DNA of 64,000 nt from a bacterium (GCA_004299235.1 SCQL01000031.1:330164-394163), one strand, 5' to 3'. Shown: positions 7,885 through 16,734, numbered from the stretch's first letter. The notes: generated by a model from the letters alone, not told the origin. Numbers and translations are program-made.

Positions 7885-9267
7885 TCAGCGGCTGCGGCGC
7901 GCGGGCCTCACCATGCGACCCGCGGCGCGGCCGACCCTGCGACCGTCCCGCGCCACCGCCACGCCCCGCACGTACACGTCCTTGATCGCGAAGCTGAACT
8001 CTTTGCCGTCCAGGGCCCCGTGTCGCTGGCGCGAGCGCATCTGCGCCGGGCGCACCACCGTCTTGCGCCTGGGGTCGACGATCGCCAGGTCGGCGTCGTA
8101 TCCGGGCGCGATCGCGCCCTTGCTCTCGCCCAGGCCGGCGAGAGCCGCCGGCCCTTCGCAGATCCAGCGAGGGGCGAGCCACACGTCGCCGAGTTGCTTC
8201 GCCAGCTCGAGACAGCTCACGTACAGGGTCTGGACGCCCGGGCTGCCGGCCGGCGCCGCGTCGAGCGTCCGCGCCTTCTCCTCATCGGTATGCGGTGCGT
8301 GGTCGGTGCCGATGATGCCGATGACCCCTTTCGACGCCGCCTCCACGAGGGCGGCGCGATCCGCGGCGGTGCGGATGGGAGGGAACACCTTCATCGCCGT
8401 GCCGAGCCGGCCGTAGTCCTGATCCGACAACCACAGGTACTGCGGGCAGGTCTCCAGGCTCAGCGGGCTGCCGGCCCTGATCGCGTCCTCGGCCGCGCTC
8501 AACCCCAGCGCACTCGACAGGTGGGCGACATGCAGGCGCACGCCGGCTTCCTTCGCGATGGCGGCCGCGGCCGAGATCGCCACCGCCTCGGCGTCGGGCG
8601 GGCGCGAATCGAGCACGTCCGCATACGTCGCCAGCGGCCGCCGAAAGGCGGCCAGGATGGTCGGATCCTCCGCGTGGATCACCAGCGGCAGGCCGAGCCG
8701 GGCCACCTCCGGCGCCAGACGCGCCAGCGTTCCGTAGTCGGGAGGCGCCTCCAGGTCCGGATCGCCGCCGTCGGGCGAGTAGAGCACCTGCTTGCGGCTG
8801 AGGCTGAACGCATAGCCGAGGTACGCCTTGAAGCCCGTTGCGCCCGCGGCCGCCAGGCTCTCCAGCTGGTCCGGCGTCGAGCTCGAGCGGATCAGGCCCC
8901 AGAGGCCGAAATCGACCCGAGCCTTGGGGCGGGCGAGGGCCGCTTTCGACTCGAGCACGCCGGCGGCATCGACGGCCGGCACGGTGTTGGGCATGTCGAT
9001 CACGGTGGTCACGCCGCCCGCGGCGGCGGCTGCGGTCAGCGTGCCGAAATCCTCTTTCTCCGGGAATCCCGGATCGCGGCTGTGGACGTGGACGTCGATC
9101 GCCCCCGGCAGCACGTACATCCCGCGCACGTCCACGACGGTCGCACCGGCGCCCGCCGGGAGGCCGGCCTCGACGCTCGTGATCACGCCGCCCGTGACAT
9201 GCACGTCCACCTCGCGTGGACCCTCAGGCGTGTAGACCGTGCCCCCCTTGATCAGGAGGTCAGTCAA
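7885..9267 (-). CDS. pyrC: Dihydroorotase (class I)
   Basis: 460 residues from TTG 9267. Catalyses the reversible ring closure of carbamoyl-aspartate to dihydroorotate in pyrimidine synthesis. Metal-site motifs are DVHVHSRDPG near residue 58 (HxH), FKAYLG (the Lys expected to be carboxylated), IHAED, VAHLSS and GTDHAPHT (Asp-His-Ala-Pro-His). The RDPG after HxH favours dihydroorotase over allantoinase. The TTG start overlaps the stop of pyrE by 8 bp, so it is coupled; an open upstream extension in this frame is antisense-like and belongs under pyrE. The neighbour pyrE confirms the pathway. Confidence 0.9.
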   Translation of the reverse strand: MTDLLIKGGTVYTPEGPREVDVHVTGGVITSVEAGLPAGAGATVVDVRGMYVLPGAIDVHVHSRDPGFPEKEDFGTLTAAAAAGGVTTVIDMPNTVPAVDAAGVLESKAALARPKARVDFGLWGLIRSSSTPDQLESLAAAGATGFKAYLGYAFSLSRKQVLYSPDGGDPDLEAPPDYGTLARLAPEVARLGLPLVIHAEDPTILAAFRRPLATYADVLDSRPPDAEAVAISAAAAIAKEAGVRLHVAHLSSALGLSAAEDAIRAGSPLSLETCPQYLWLSDQDYGRLGTAMKVFPPIRTAADRAALVEAASKGVIGIIGTDHAPHTDEEKARTLDAAPAGSPGVQTLYVSCLELAKQLGDVWLAPRWICEGPAALAGLGESKGAIAPGYDADLAIVDPRRKTVVRPAQMRSRQRHGALDGKEFSFAIKDVYVRGVAVARDGRRVGRAAGRMVRPARRSR

Positions 9268-9796
9268 GTTCCAGGTCCTGGATTCGGAACAGGGGCGAGT
9301 AAGGGATGCCGGCGCCGCCGATGTTCTCCTCGCCGCCCTCGCCCCGGTCGAGGACGACGACCAGGTGGATGACTTCGACACCGGCGTCACGCAGAACCTG
9401 CGCCGACCGCAGCGAATCGCCACCGGTCGTGACCACGTCTTCGATGACCGTGACCTTCTGGCCCGGTGCGAAACGTCCTTCGATCTGCTTGGAGGTCCCG
9501 TACCCCTTGGGTTCCTTGCGGACGAGAACCAGCGGGAGGCCCGTCTCCATCGAGACCGCACCCCCGAGCAGCACGGCGCCGAGCTCTGGCGCCGCGAGCA
9601 GCTGCGTTTCCTTGGGCACCAGGGCGCCGAGATGCCGGCCGAGCCGGCGAAGCAGCACGGGATCGGTCTCGAACAGGAACTTGTCGAAGTAGCGATTCGA
9701 GCGCTTCCCCGACCGAAGAACGAAATCGCCCTTCAGATAGGAGGCCTTGACCAGGTCGCGCCCGAGCTCGCCCAACTCGGATGCTCCCGCCTTCAC
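9260..9796 (-). CDS. pyrE: Orotate phosphoribosyltransferase
   Basis: 178 residues from GTG 9796. Transfers phosphoribose from PRPP to orotate to give OMP. The PRPP-binding motif VTVIEDVVTTGGDSL lies near residues 114-128, and KGDFVLRSGKRSNRYFDK near the N-terminus matches the OPRTase substrate loop. GTG is preceded by TAGATT at 7 nt and no Shine-Dalgarno, so it appears leaderless; a longer open frame up to 10069 lies antisense to the DUF503 gene and is not needed. Forms an operon with the dihydroorotase. Confidence 0.92.
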   Translation of the reverse strand: MKAGASELGELGRDLVKASYLKGDFVLRSGKRSNRYFDKFLFETDPVLLRRLGRHLGALVPKETQLLAAPELGAVLLGGAVSMETGLPLVLVRKEPKGYGTSKQIEGRFAPGQKVTVIEDVVTTGGDSLRSAQVLRDAGVEVIHLVVVLDRGEGGEENIGGAGIPYSPLFRIQDLELD

Positions 9797-9802
9797 GAAA
9801 CG

Positions 9803-9809
9803 TAATCTA
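9803..9809. promoter_or_regulatory. Symmetric bidirectional -10 element between pyrE and DUF503 gene
   Basis: The heptamer TAATCTA reads as TAATCT on the plus strand (9 nt before ATG 9818) and TAGATT on the minus strand (7 nt before GTG 9796). A single TANNNTA element could therefore start transcription in both directions, with both mRNAs nearly leaderless. Only 21 bp separate the two start codons, so there is no room for two independent promoters. Confidence 0.6.
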
Positions 9810-9817
9810 GCCGATGG

Positions 9818-10120
9818 ATGTCCTCCCCCTTGACCATCGGCCTGCTGCGCGTCGTCCTGCACCTGCCCGAAAGCGGGTCGCTCAAGTCGAAGCGCCAGAT
9901 CGTGAGCGGCCTGCTCCGGCGACTGCGCCAGGAGCTGAAGGTCGCCGCCGCCGAGGTGGGCGAGCTCGACCGCTGGCAGCTCGCGGAGCTGGCCGTCGCC
10001 ACGGTGAGCGGCGACGGCCGTCACGCTGATGAGGTGCTGGCGGCGTCGTTGTCCTACATCGAGTCGCACAGTGACGGCGCTCGCATCACCAACGTCTCCA
10101 CCGAACTGATCCGGCTGTGA
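9818..10120 (+). CDS. DUF503 family (YlxP-like) small protein
   Basis: 100 residues. The pattern IGLLRVVLHLPESGSLKSKRQIVSGLLRRLRQEL followed by VAAAEVGELDRWQLAELAVATVSGD is diagnostic of the DUF503/YlxP family, small alpha/beta proteins of unclear role that often sit near ribosome-maturation or RNA genes. Here it precedes an RNA-helicase gene and overlaps it (GTGA), supporting an RNA-linked role. Start ATG 9818 is 9 nt after TAATCT; an earlier ATG at 9814 is in another frame. Confidence 0.85.
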   Translation: MSSPLTIGLLRVVLHLPESGSLKSKRQIVSGLLRRLRQELKVAAAEVGELDRWQLAELAVATVSGDGRHADEVLAASLSYIESHSDGARITNVSTELIRL

Positions 10121-12543
10121 AAACCGTCGATTCGCTGGTCGATGAGTTCGAGGCCGGCCTGCCTTTCAAGCTCGACGGTTTCCAACGTGAGGCCATCGAC
10201 AAGCTGGACCTTGGTCGCGGCGGCGTGCTGGTCAGCGCGCCGACTTCGAGCGGCAAGACGATCGTCGCGGAGTATGCGATCTTTCGCGCCCTGACAGACG
10301 GCTCGAAGGTCCTCTACACGACCCCGCTGAAAGCCCTCAGCAACCAGAAATACCACGACTTCGTCCGCGCGTACGGCGAATCGATGGTGGGACTGGTGAC
10401 GGGCGAGAACACCATCAACGACGAGGCGCCGGTGGTGGTGATGACGACCGAGATCCTTCGCAACCTCATCTACGAGGACCCCAAGCGGCTCGACCTCGTC
10501 CGTTACGTCGTCCTCGACGAGGTCCACTACATCGACGACTTCCCGCGCGGTTCGGTCTGGGAGGAGATCGTCATCCAGGCGCCATCGACCCTCAAGCTCG
10601 TCGGGCTCTCCGCCACCATCGGCAACTACCAGGAGATCGCGGACTGGATGGCGGAGAACCGCGGCGGCATGGAGACCGTCTTCCACGACGTGCGCCCGGT
10701 CGAGCTGAAGATGTGGCTCGCCATCAACAACCGGTTCCTCCCCCTGTTCAAAGAGGACGGCGGCATCGACCAGCGAACCTGGAGCAAGGCCGCACAGGAA
10801 GAGGAAGCGTCCTATCGCATCGGGGGTTACCGCGGGCTGCCCTCGAACGATCTGCTGCACGTGATCGAAGGGCTGCGCGGCCTCGACATGCTGCCCGCGA
10901 TCTACTTCATCTTCTCGCGGCGCGGCTGCCGCGAAGCCCTCCAGCGCTGCTCGTACCACGAGCTGGACCTGACGACGGCGGCCGAGAAGGAGGCGATCGA
11001 CCGCGTCGCGGCCGAGCGGCTCCAGAGACTCAAGGACCACGACGAGGAGGCGCTGTTCCGGCGCATGGTCGACGCTCGCCTGCTCCGGCGGGGAATGGCC
11101 GAGCACCATGCGGGCCTGTTGCCCTACCACAAGGAGATGGTCGAGGAGCTTTTTCAGCGCGGCCTGATCAAGGTGGTGTTCGCGACCGAGACGCTGTCGC
11201 TCGGCATCAACATGCCGGCCCGCGGCGTCGTCGTCTCCTCGTTCACCAAATTCGACGGCGTCAGCTTCTCCAACCTGACGACCGGTGAGCTCACACAGCT
11301 GATGGGACGAGCCGGCCGGCGTGGCATCGACGTCATCGGCCACGGCGTGATCCTCAAGGAGTCCGACGTCGAGGTGGGCACGATCTACGAGGTCGCCATG
11401 GGGCCGACCCTGGTCGTCGAGTCGAAATTCCTGCCGAGCTACAACATGGCGCTGAACCTCCTGCGCGTGTACACGCCCGAGGCGGCGGAGGCCTTGATGC
11501 AGCGCTCGTTCGGGCAGTTCCAGAAGCGGCTCGCGGCCGAGCAGACGAAGGAACGGCTGGTCAACGTGCGCTCACGCCTGGCGGACATCCGGCAGATGTG
11601 GGGCGAGCGCGAGGTCTCGATCGAGGATGTGGCCCAGTACTTCAAGCTCGAGGACCGGCGTCGCGCGATCCGGATCGAACTCAGGCGCCTGCGCCGCGAG
11701 GCCGGGGCCGAGCGCAGGGGGCGTCGCGGTCATGTCGGACGGCACACGCGCGCCCTCGGCTCGGCCGGCCGACTGGTGCAGCGGCTCGAGGTCGAGGCGA
11801 AGGGATTGCTGGAGCGCCAGCGGAAGCTCAAGGTGGTCCGCTCGCCGCGGTTTGGCGAGCTGCTGCAGAAGTACGGCGAGATCCGCGCCCTGCAGAAGGA
11901 GCTCGAGGGAGGCGAGCGCGAGGTGACGGGCCAGATGGATGAATACGCGCGCAAGCTCCGCCGCCTGTGCAAGATCCTCACTGAGGCCGGATTCCTGGCC
12001 CAGGACCGGCCCACCGACAAGGGCCTGTTCGCCTCGCGCGTCTACGGTGACAACACGCTGCTGGTCGCGGAGGCGGTGTGGCAGGGTTGGCTGGAAGGCC
12101 TCACCCCGGAAGAGCTCTGTGCCGTGCTGGTCATGCTCGCCGCCGAGGACCGCAACGGCCCGCGCCATCGACGCGGCGAGCCCAGCGGCCAGGCTCGCGC
12201 GCCTCGCCGCTATCCGACGCCCGCCGTCGCGCAGACCGCGAGGCTGTTCCGCTCCCTGTACTTCCGTTTCGCCGACATGGAGTCCGATCTCGACGAGCCG
12301 AACCTGCGACCGCCTTCGCACGATTACATCGATTTCGCCTTCCGCTGGTCCTCGGGCGAGCCGCTGGACCAGATCCCCCTCCCCGCCGGCGTGGACATCG
12401 GCGACGCCGTCAAAGCGATGAAGAGCCTGTACTCGCTGGTGCGCCAGCTGGAGTGGGCGCTTCGCCAGGCCAAGTCCCCCCTGGCCGGCACCGTCTCGCG
12501 CGCCGTGGCGCAGATGGAACGCGACGTGATCAAGCGCACCTAG
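10117..12543 (+). CDS. Ski2/Mtr4-like DEVH-box RNA helicase (HelY type)
   Basis: 808 residues. Superfamily 2 helicase motifs are complete: APTSSGKT (I, residues 41-48), DEVH (II, 133-136), SATIGN (III, about 164-169), TETLSLGINMPAR (IV/V region) and QLMGRAGRRGID (VI). A long basic helical segment (about 460-620) and a C-terminal DSHCT-like domain (LTPEELCAVLVMLAAED) follow, the architecture of HelY/Mtr4 helicases that unwind structured RNA for processing or decay. The GTG start overlaps the DUF503 stop. Close to actinobacterial HelY in layout; the precise substrate is unknown. Confidence 0.92.
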   Translation: MKTVDSLVDEFEAGLPFKLDGFQREAIDKLDLGRGGVLVSAPTSSGKTIVAEYAIFRALTDGSKVLYTTPLKALSNQKYHDFVRAYGESMVGLVTGENTINDEAPVVVMTTEILRNLIYEDPKRLDLVRYVVLDEVHYIDDFPRGSVWEEIVIQAPSTLKLVGLSATIGNYQEIADWMAENRGGMETVFHDVRPVELKMWLAINNRFLPLFKEDGGIDQRTWSKAAQEEEASYRIGGYRGLPSNDLLHVIEGLRGLDMLPAIYFIFSRRGCREALQRCSYHELDLTTAAEKEAIDRVAAERLQRLKDHDEEALFRRMVDARLLRRGMAEHHAGLLPYHKEMVEELFQRGLIKVVFATETLSLGINMPARGVVVSSFTKFDGVSFSNLTTGELTQLMGRAGRRGIDVIGHGVILKESDVEVGTIYEVAMGPTLVVESKFLPSYNMALNLLRVYTPEAAEALMQRSFGQFQKRLAAEQTKERLVNVRSRLADIRQMWGEREVSIEDVAQYFKLEDRRRAIRIELRRLRREAGAERRGRRGHVGRHTRALGSAGRLVQRLEVEAKGLLERQRKLKVVRSPRFGELLQKYGEIRALQKELEGGEREVTGQMDEYARKLRRLCKILTEAGFLAQDRPTDKGLFASRVYGDNTLLVAEAVWQGWLEGLTPEELCAVLVMLAAEDRNGPRHRRGEPSGQARAPRRYPTPAVAQTARLFRSLYFRFADMESDLDEPNLRPPSHDYIDFAFRWSSGEPLDQIPLPAGVDIGDAVKAMKSLYSLVRQLEWALRQAKSPLAGTVSRAVAQMERDVIKRT

Positions 12544-12591
12544 CGCACCGGTTGGATGGCGCGAAGTGCCCGGGCTAGACTGGGCGCCGAC

Positions 12592-13716
12592 GTGAGGTCC
12601 AAGAAGCGCCGCGTCCTCGTCACCGGCGTCGCCCGCTGGTGGGGCGCGCTGGTCGTGCAGCGACTCGTCGAGGATCCCGACGTCGCCGAGGTCATCGGCA
12701 TCGACACCCGCGAGCCCCGTTATGACCTGGGCCGCGCCGACTACCTGAAGCTCGACATCCGGCACTCTCTCATCGGCAAGCTGGTGCGCTCGGTCGGGAT
12801 CGACACCGTCGTGCACACGCTGACACGCATCGATTCCTTCGACATGGATCCGCGCCGCGCGCACGAGACGAACGTCATCGGCACGCTCAACCTGCTCGCG
12901 GGCTGCGCCGGCGAAGGGAGCCCGGTCCGGCGCTTCGTGCTCAAGTCGTCGGGCCACGTCTACGGCTCGCGTTTCGATCTGCCGGCGGCGCTGCGCGAAG
13001 ACCACCGCCTCGACAGCGGCTCGCGCCACCAGTTCGTTCGTGACATCGTCGAGGTCGAGTCGTATGTGAGCGACTTCGCGGTTCGCAACCCGAGCATCGC
13101 CATCCTGGTGCTGCGGTTCAGCAACAGCCTCAATCCGCAGGAACCCCAACCCCTGGCGCGGTATCTCGACCTCGAGGTGGTGCCGACGGTCGCCGGCTAC
13201 GACCCGGCGCTGCAGCTCATCCACCGCGACGACTGCATCGAAGCCATGGCACTCGCCGCCAAGCGCGGCCCGGCGGGCGCCTACAACATCGCCCCGCCGG
13301 GAGCCGAGACCTTGTCCAAGCTGCTCGACTCCGCCGGCAAGCTGCATGCACCGCTGCTGCCGCCCTTCGGGCTGGAGCTGGCCGCCTTCGCCTTCCGCCG
13401 CGCCGGCCTCGGGTTTCTCTCACCGCAGCTGCTGGACCTGCTCCGGTGGGGGCGTTCGCTCTCGACCGCCAAGGCGGCTCGCGAGCTGGGCTTCCGCGCC
13501 GCCCGTGACACATGTGCCGCCTTCGAGGACTTCGTCCAGCAGCGCCGCGTCCTGCGCTTCGAGCCGGACCGTCACGCCTACCAGTACGAGAAGGAGCTCG
13601 AGGACTTCATCCACAGCCGCCAGATGGCGGCCGAAAGCGGCGACGGCGAAGGCAACGGCGCCGCGGTGACGGCGCCGGAACCGGGGTCTAAGGCTCCCCG
13701 CCCCCGCCGTCGATGA
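12592..13716 (+). CDS. NAD-dependent epimerase/dehydratase-family protein with degenerate active site
   Basis: 374 residues from GTG 12592, 10 nt after TAGACT (leaderless type). An extended-SDR Rossmann fold is evident: VLVTGVARWWGALVVQRL (the middle Gly of GxxGxxG is Ala), later IDTREPRYDLGRADYLKLDI and FVLKSSGHVYGS. The catalytic YxxxK is absent: the aligned position reads HQFVRD. It may bind NAD and act as a sensor or structural protein, as some mycobacterial GalE-like paralogues do. A Pro/Arg-rich tail (KAPRPRRR) ends the protein. Its 3' end overlaps the convergent SDR gene by 29 bp. Confidence 0.8.
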   Translation: MRSKKRRVLVTGVARWWGALVVQRLVEDPDVAEVIGIDTREPRYDLGRADYLKLDIRHSLIGKLVRSVGIDTVVHTLTRIDSFDMDPRRAHETNVIGTLNLLAGCAGEGSPVRRFVLKSSGHVYGSRFDLPAALREDHRLDSGSRHQFVRDIVEVESYVSDFAVRNPSIAILVLRFSNSLNPQEPQPLARYLDLEVVPTVAGYDPALQLIHRDDCIEAMALAAKRGPAGAYNIAPPGAETLSKLLDSAGKLHAPLLPPFGLELAAFAFRRAGLGFLSPQLLDLLRWGRSLSTAKAARELGFRAARDTCAAFEDFVQQRRVLRFEPDRHAYQYEKELEDFIHSRQMAAESGDGEGNGAAVTAPEPGSKAPRPRRR

Positions 13717-14518
13717 CGATGACCTCTCCGTTGATGTAGCTGGCGGCATCGGAGACCAGGAAAACCACCGCCCCGGCGATCTCCTCCGGCGTGCCGATGC
13801 GGCCCATCGGATTCGCGCTCAGGACACGCTCCAGGATCGCCTCGTTGGCCCACAGCGCCTCGGCGAAGCGCGTCCTGACCAGGCCGGGCGCAACCGCGTT
13901 GACGCGGACCTTGCCGCCCAGCTCGCGCGCGAGCTGGCGGGTGAGCATGATCACGCCCGCCTTGGTGATGTTGTAGACGCCCAGGCCCAGGCCCGGCCGC
14001 AAGCCGCCGACGCTCGCGACATTGACCACGTTGCCGCCGTGCGCTTCCATCGACGCCTCATAGACGAGCTTGGTGAGAATGAAGACACCGCGCAGGTTGA
14101 CCTCGAACGTCTTGTCCCAGGCCGCCAGCTCGGCGTTGAGCACCGGACCGAAGTACGGGTTGGTGGCGGCGTTGTTGACCAGGATGTCGATGCGGGAGAA
14201 CCGCTCCATCACGGCTTTGACCAGCCGCTCGAGCTCGTCCGGCCTGCCGTTGTGAGCCGCGATGGCGGTCGCCCTTTGCGGGTAAAGCGAGTTGATCCGC
14301 TCGGCCTGTTCGTCGAGGTCGGCCTGCTTGCGGCTCGAGATGACCACCTGCGCGCCCTGCTCCGCCAGCGCACGCGCGATCGCGCTGCCGATTCCGCGGC
14401 TCGCCCCGGTCACCAGCGCGACACGACCCTCGAGGTCGAAGCGTGAGGTCTGACCCTTGGCCGCGTCCGGCGCGCGCCCGGCCGCGCGCCCGGCGTCGAA
14501 TCGGGACCCTGCGGACAC
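13688..14518 (-). CDS. Short-chain dehydrogenase/reductase (glucose/ribitol type)
   Basis: 276 residues from GTG 14518. Classical SDR: TGASRGIG (cofactor motif), NNAA (structural motif), YNITK matching YxxxK, and the FLVSDAASYINGEVIVIDGG C-terminus typical of 3-oxoacyl-ACP reductase-like/glucose dehydrogenase-like enzymes. The first 30 residues are Ala/Arg-rich and may be unstructured. GTG is 7 nt after TATCCT. A longer open frame to 14575 exists but would run through the promoter. The substrate is not evident; it diverges from a deoxyribosyltransferase-like gene. Confidence 0.85.
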   Translation of the reverse strand: MSAGSRFDAGRAAGRAPDAAKGQTSRFDLEGRVALVTGASRGIGSAIARALAEQGAQVVISSRKQADLDEQAERINSLYPQRATAIAAHNGRPDELERLVKAVMERFSRIDILVNNAATNPYFGPVLNAELAAWDKTFEVNLRGVFILTKLVYEASMEAHGGNVVNVASVGGLRPGLGLGVYNITKAGVIMLTRQLARELGGKVRVNAVAPGLVRTRFAEALWANEAILERVLSANPMGRIGTPEEIAGAVVFLVSDAASYINGEVIVIDGGGGEP

Positions 14519-14524
14519 GGCTGA

Positions 14525-14531
14525 TAGGATA
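14525..14531. promoter_or_regulatory. Symmetric bidirectional -10 element between SDR and DUF gene
   Basis: TAGGATA gives TAGGAT on the plus strand, 10 nt before GTG 14541, and TATCCT on the minus strand, 7 nt before GTG 14518. The start codons are separated by 22 bp, so a single symmetric element must serve both or the two promoters are fully superimposed. Confidence 0.6.
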
Positions 14532-14540
14532 GGCCGAGCA

Positions 14541-14993
14541 GTGGCGACGATCTCGGGGAAGGCGGCCGAGGACATCCTCGAGCGGATCTTTCAACCGGCG
14601 ACCAAGCCAAGCGCGCGAGACCAGGCCGAGGAGACGCTGCGCCATCCCAAGCGCCTCGTCTACGTCGCCATGTCGAACAAGGTCTTCTACTGGCGGGCCC
14701 ACATCCAGAAGTTCGTGCTGGATTCCGGGATGGTGCCTGTGAGCCCCTTCATGCTCTTCGACTACTACCTCATGCACACCGTGTCCAAGGACGTGGTGCG
14801 TGAGGCCATGAACAACCTGCTGGCTCGCTGCGATGAGGTGTGGGTCTTCGGCCGGATCTCGCTCGGAGTCAAGGTGCAGGTCGGGATCGCGAAGCGAATG
14901 AACAAACCGGTGCGCTACTTCGACATCGGCGACCTGCCCGTGGCCGTGATGCCGATCAGCGAGGAGACGGCGCAGGAGGAGCTGAAGGACTAG
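14541..14993 (+). CDS. Conserved protein, nucleoside-deoxyribosyltransferase-like (SLOG/NDT) fold suspected
   Basis: 150 residues from GTG 14541. The central part reads RLVYVAMSNKVFYWRAHIQKFVLDSG, then a run ending ARCDEVWVFGRISLGVKVQVGIAKRMNKPVRYFDI. Start-of-sheet YVAM, the 'DEVWVFG' strand and 'G..VQ.GIA....KPVRYF' resemble nucleoside 2-deoxyribosyltransferase-like and DUF4406-type proteins, where such segments form a nucleotide-binding pocket. No catalytic Glu can be assigned with certainty. It ends in a 4 bp convergent overlap with the zincin gene. Confidence 0.6.
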   Translation: MATISGKAAEDILERIFQPATKPSARDQAEETLRHPKRLVYVAMSNKVFYWRAHIQKFVLDSGMVPVSPFMLFDYYLMHTVSKDVVREAMNNLLARCDEVWVFGRISLGVKVQVGIAKRMNKPVRYFDIGDLPVAVMPISEETAQEELKD

Positions 14994-16078
14994 CGGGGAA
15001 AGACGACGCGCCGCAGCCAGCGGTCCGGCGCCGCCAGCTCGTCCAGGTGGGGCATCTGCTCCGGGGCGGTCCACACGCGATTGAGGACCCTCAGCCCATG
15101 CCGGTCGTACACCGCCTTGCAGAACGCTTCTCCCCGCCGGTACTGCTGCAGCTTCAGGTCCAGGCCGGTCAGCTTCCAGGTCAGGATTGCCAAAGCGCTC
15201 CTGCCGGTGCTCCGCGCGCGGTAGGCCCGCTCGAGCCGCTCGAAGCCCGGCAGCAGCCTGCGACCGAGCTCGTTCATCACCAGGTTGCTGTATCCCTCGA
15301 CGACCGACATCGTGCCCTGCACCTGTCTCATCACCCGCCATTGGGCAGGCAGGACGCCGGCAAAGGCCGCGATCCGGGCCACCGGCGCCTCCTTGCCGGT
15401 CACGGAATCGAGCAGCACCCTCATCGCCTGCTCCATGTGCGGCCGCAGCCAGAGATGCGCCGCGAACTGCCACGCATGCGTCATCTCATGGAGGATCAGC
15501 CACCGCTCAAGGTCCGGTCCGGGCAGCTCCGCCCCGCGCCCCCACTCCTCGACGTTCGTCTCGACCAGGTAGAGGCCCTCGCCGCCGAGGGGCTCCGCCC
15601 CCAGCAGCTGCGGGTCGTACTGGCCGAGGACCCGCCGGCCGAGAAAGGCGAGCATGAACGCCACGTAATGGTCGACGCCGGCGCGTCCGGCCTCGACGAT
15701 CAGCGAGCTCGGCACGCGCCCGGCCTCGAGGACGGGGTCGACCACGCGGCGAAGGATGCCCAGGTTGAGATCGAGCCAGCCCGCCCGATCCAGGGCTTCG
15801 AACCGCGGGAGCCCGGCGCCCTTGGGCAGGCCGCCGACGAAGTCCAGCAGAGGGCCTTCCAGCTCGGCCGCCATGGCGCGGTAGCCCTTGGCCGCCGCGG
15901 CCAGCGTCGCGGCGTCGACCGCCGACACCGCAAGCCGCGCTCGGGCGGCACTGCGCACCCGATCCCAGTCGACCAGCACGGTGCTGCCGCCACGCGGCCT
16001 GACGGCCTCGGCGACGGCCGCGGTCGCGAGTCCCGCCAGGACCCCGTAGACGGCGGCTCTGCGGGCCGAGCGCCTCAT
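14990..16078 (-). CDS. Zinc-dependent metalloprotease, zincin_2/DUF2342 family
   Basis: 362 residues. Motif HEMTHAWQF (HExxH) near residue 195 with preceding EEWGRGAELPGPDLERWLIL matches the DUF2342/zincin_2 family, often annotated as 'coenzyme F420 biosynthesis-associated'. The N-terminus is basic followed by a hydrophobic helix (RRSARRAAVYGVLAGLATAAV), a signal anchor, so the domain is probably extracytoplasmic or membrane-associated. The ATG is 6 nt after TACTGT and lacks a Shine-Dalgarno. The F420 connection in the family name is not supported by any F420 gene here. Confidence 0.85.
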   Translation of the reverse strand: MRRSARRAAVYGVLAGLATAAVAEAVRPRGGSTVLVDWDRVRSAARARLAVSAVDAATLAAAAKGYRAMAAELEGPLLDFVGGLPKGAGLPRFEALDRAGWLDLNLGILRRVVDPVLEAGRVPSSLIVEAGRAGVDHYVAFMLAFLGRRVLGQYDPQLLGAEPLGGEGLYLVETNVEEWGRGAELPGPDLERWLILHEMTHAWQFAAHLWLRPHMEQAMRVLLDSVTGKEAPVARIAAFAGVLPAQWRVMRQVQGTMSVVEGYSNLVMNELGRRLLPGFERLERAYRARSTGRSALAILTWKLTGLDLKLQQYRRGEAFCKAVYDRHGLRVLNRVWTAPEQMPHLDELAAPDRWLRRVVFPR

Positions 16079-16129
16079 GCCTTCACAGTAGAGAGAAGGC
16101 CGCGACGCGCGGGTTCTAGCTGTGCGGCG

Positions 16130-16324
16130 CTAGTAGATGTAAGGCCAGCTGCGGTTGCGCTTGAAGACGACCTTGCAGCCTTCGCACCGGAACACGATCT
16201 GCAGGTGCCGCCTCCCGATCGCCGCGGCGTCGCGGCCGCACACGGGGCAGGACGCGGTTTCGTCCTGGAATGGGCTGGGCAGCGGGTCGACCTTGATCTC
16301 CAAGCGCCTTCTTTTCTTTGACAT
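16130..16324 (-). CDS. Small zinc-ribbon protein
   Basis: 64 residues with two Cys pairs: CPVCG and CEGC separated by 20 residues, a zinc-ribbon knuckle, with basic ends (MSKKRRRLEIKV and FKRNRSWPYIY). It might bind nucleic acid or act as a ribosome-associated factor, but no family was identified. It lies 44 bp downstream of the HspR-like gene on the same strand. Confidence 0.6.
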   Translation of the reverse strand: MSKKRRRLEIKVDPLPSPFQDETASCPVCGRDAAAIGRRHLQIVFRCEGCKVVFKRNRSWPYIY

Positions 16325-16368
16325 CTGCTTATTCGTTGCCTTCCATCAACCCGTTTCCGGGCTGTTAC

Positions 16369-16734
16369 TTAGACGTCGAGCAGGGACACGTCGAGGTTCT
16401 TGAGCCCTTCGGGTGGGTCGACTCCGGCGTTTTGCAACCGCTTCAGCAGCGCCAGGATGAAGCGGACGCCCGCGAGGTTGACGCCGTGCTTCCTCGTGAG
16501 CGTTTGGATCGCCTGCAGCTTCATCACGTCTCGACGCGAGTAGCGCCGGCGATTGGTCACCGTCCGCTTGGGATGGATCATGTCCAAGTGCTCGTACATC
16601 ATCAGAGTGCGCGGGTGCGTCTCCAGGATCTCGGACGCCACGCTGAGGGTGAAGATGGGCTTGTCCAGATCGATGCCCGCTTCGTGAGAAGCCACGGTTG
16701 AAGCCGCGACAGGATCGCGCTGCTTGACCTTCAT
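16369..16734 (-). CDS. MerR-family transcriptional regulator, HspR-like
   Basis: 121 residues, the length of HspR-type regulators. The winged-HTH segment FTLSVASEILETHPRTLMMYEHLDMI, then NRRRYSRRDVMKLQAIQTLTRKHGVNLAGVRFILAL, is nearly diagnostic of HspR, which represses chaperone genes in actinobacteria. However, no dnaK, grpE or clpB is adjacent, and the classical HAIR operator (CTTGAGT-N7-ACTCAAG) is not seen upstream. A palindrome ATCGTT-TG-AACGAT lies next to the probable promoter. The target set is unknown. Confidence 0.85.
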   Translation of the reverse strand: MKVKQRDPVAASTVASHEAGIDLDKPIFTLSVASEILETHPRTLMMYEHLDMIHPKRTVTNRRRYSRRDVMKLQAIQTLTRKHGVNLAGVRFILALLKRLQNAGVDPPEGLKNLDVSLLDV

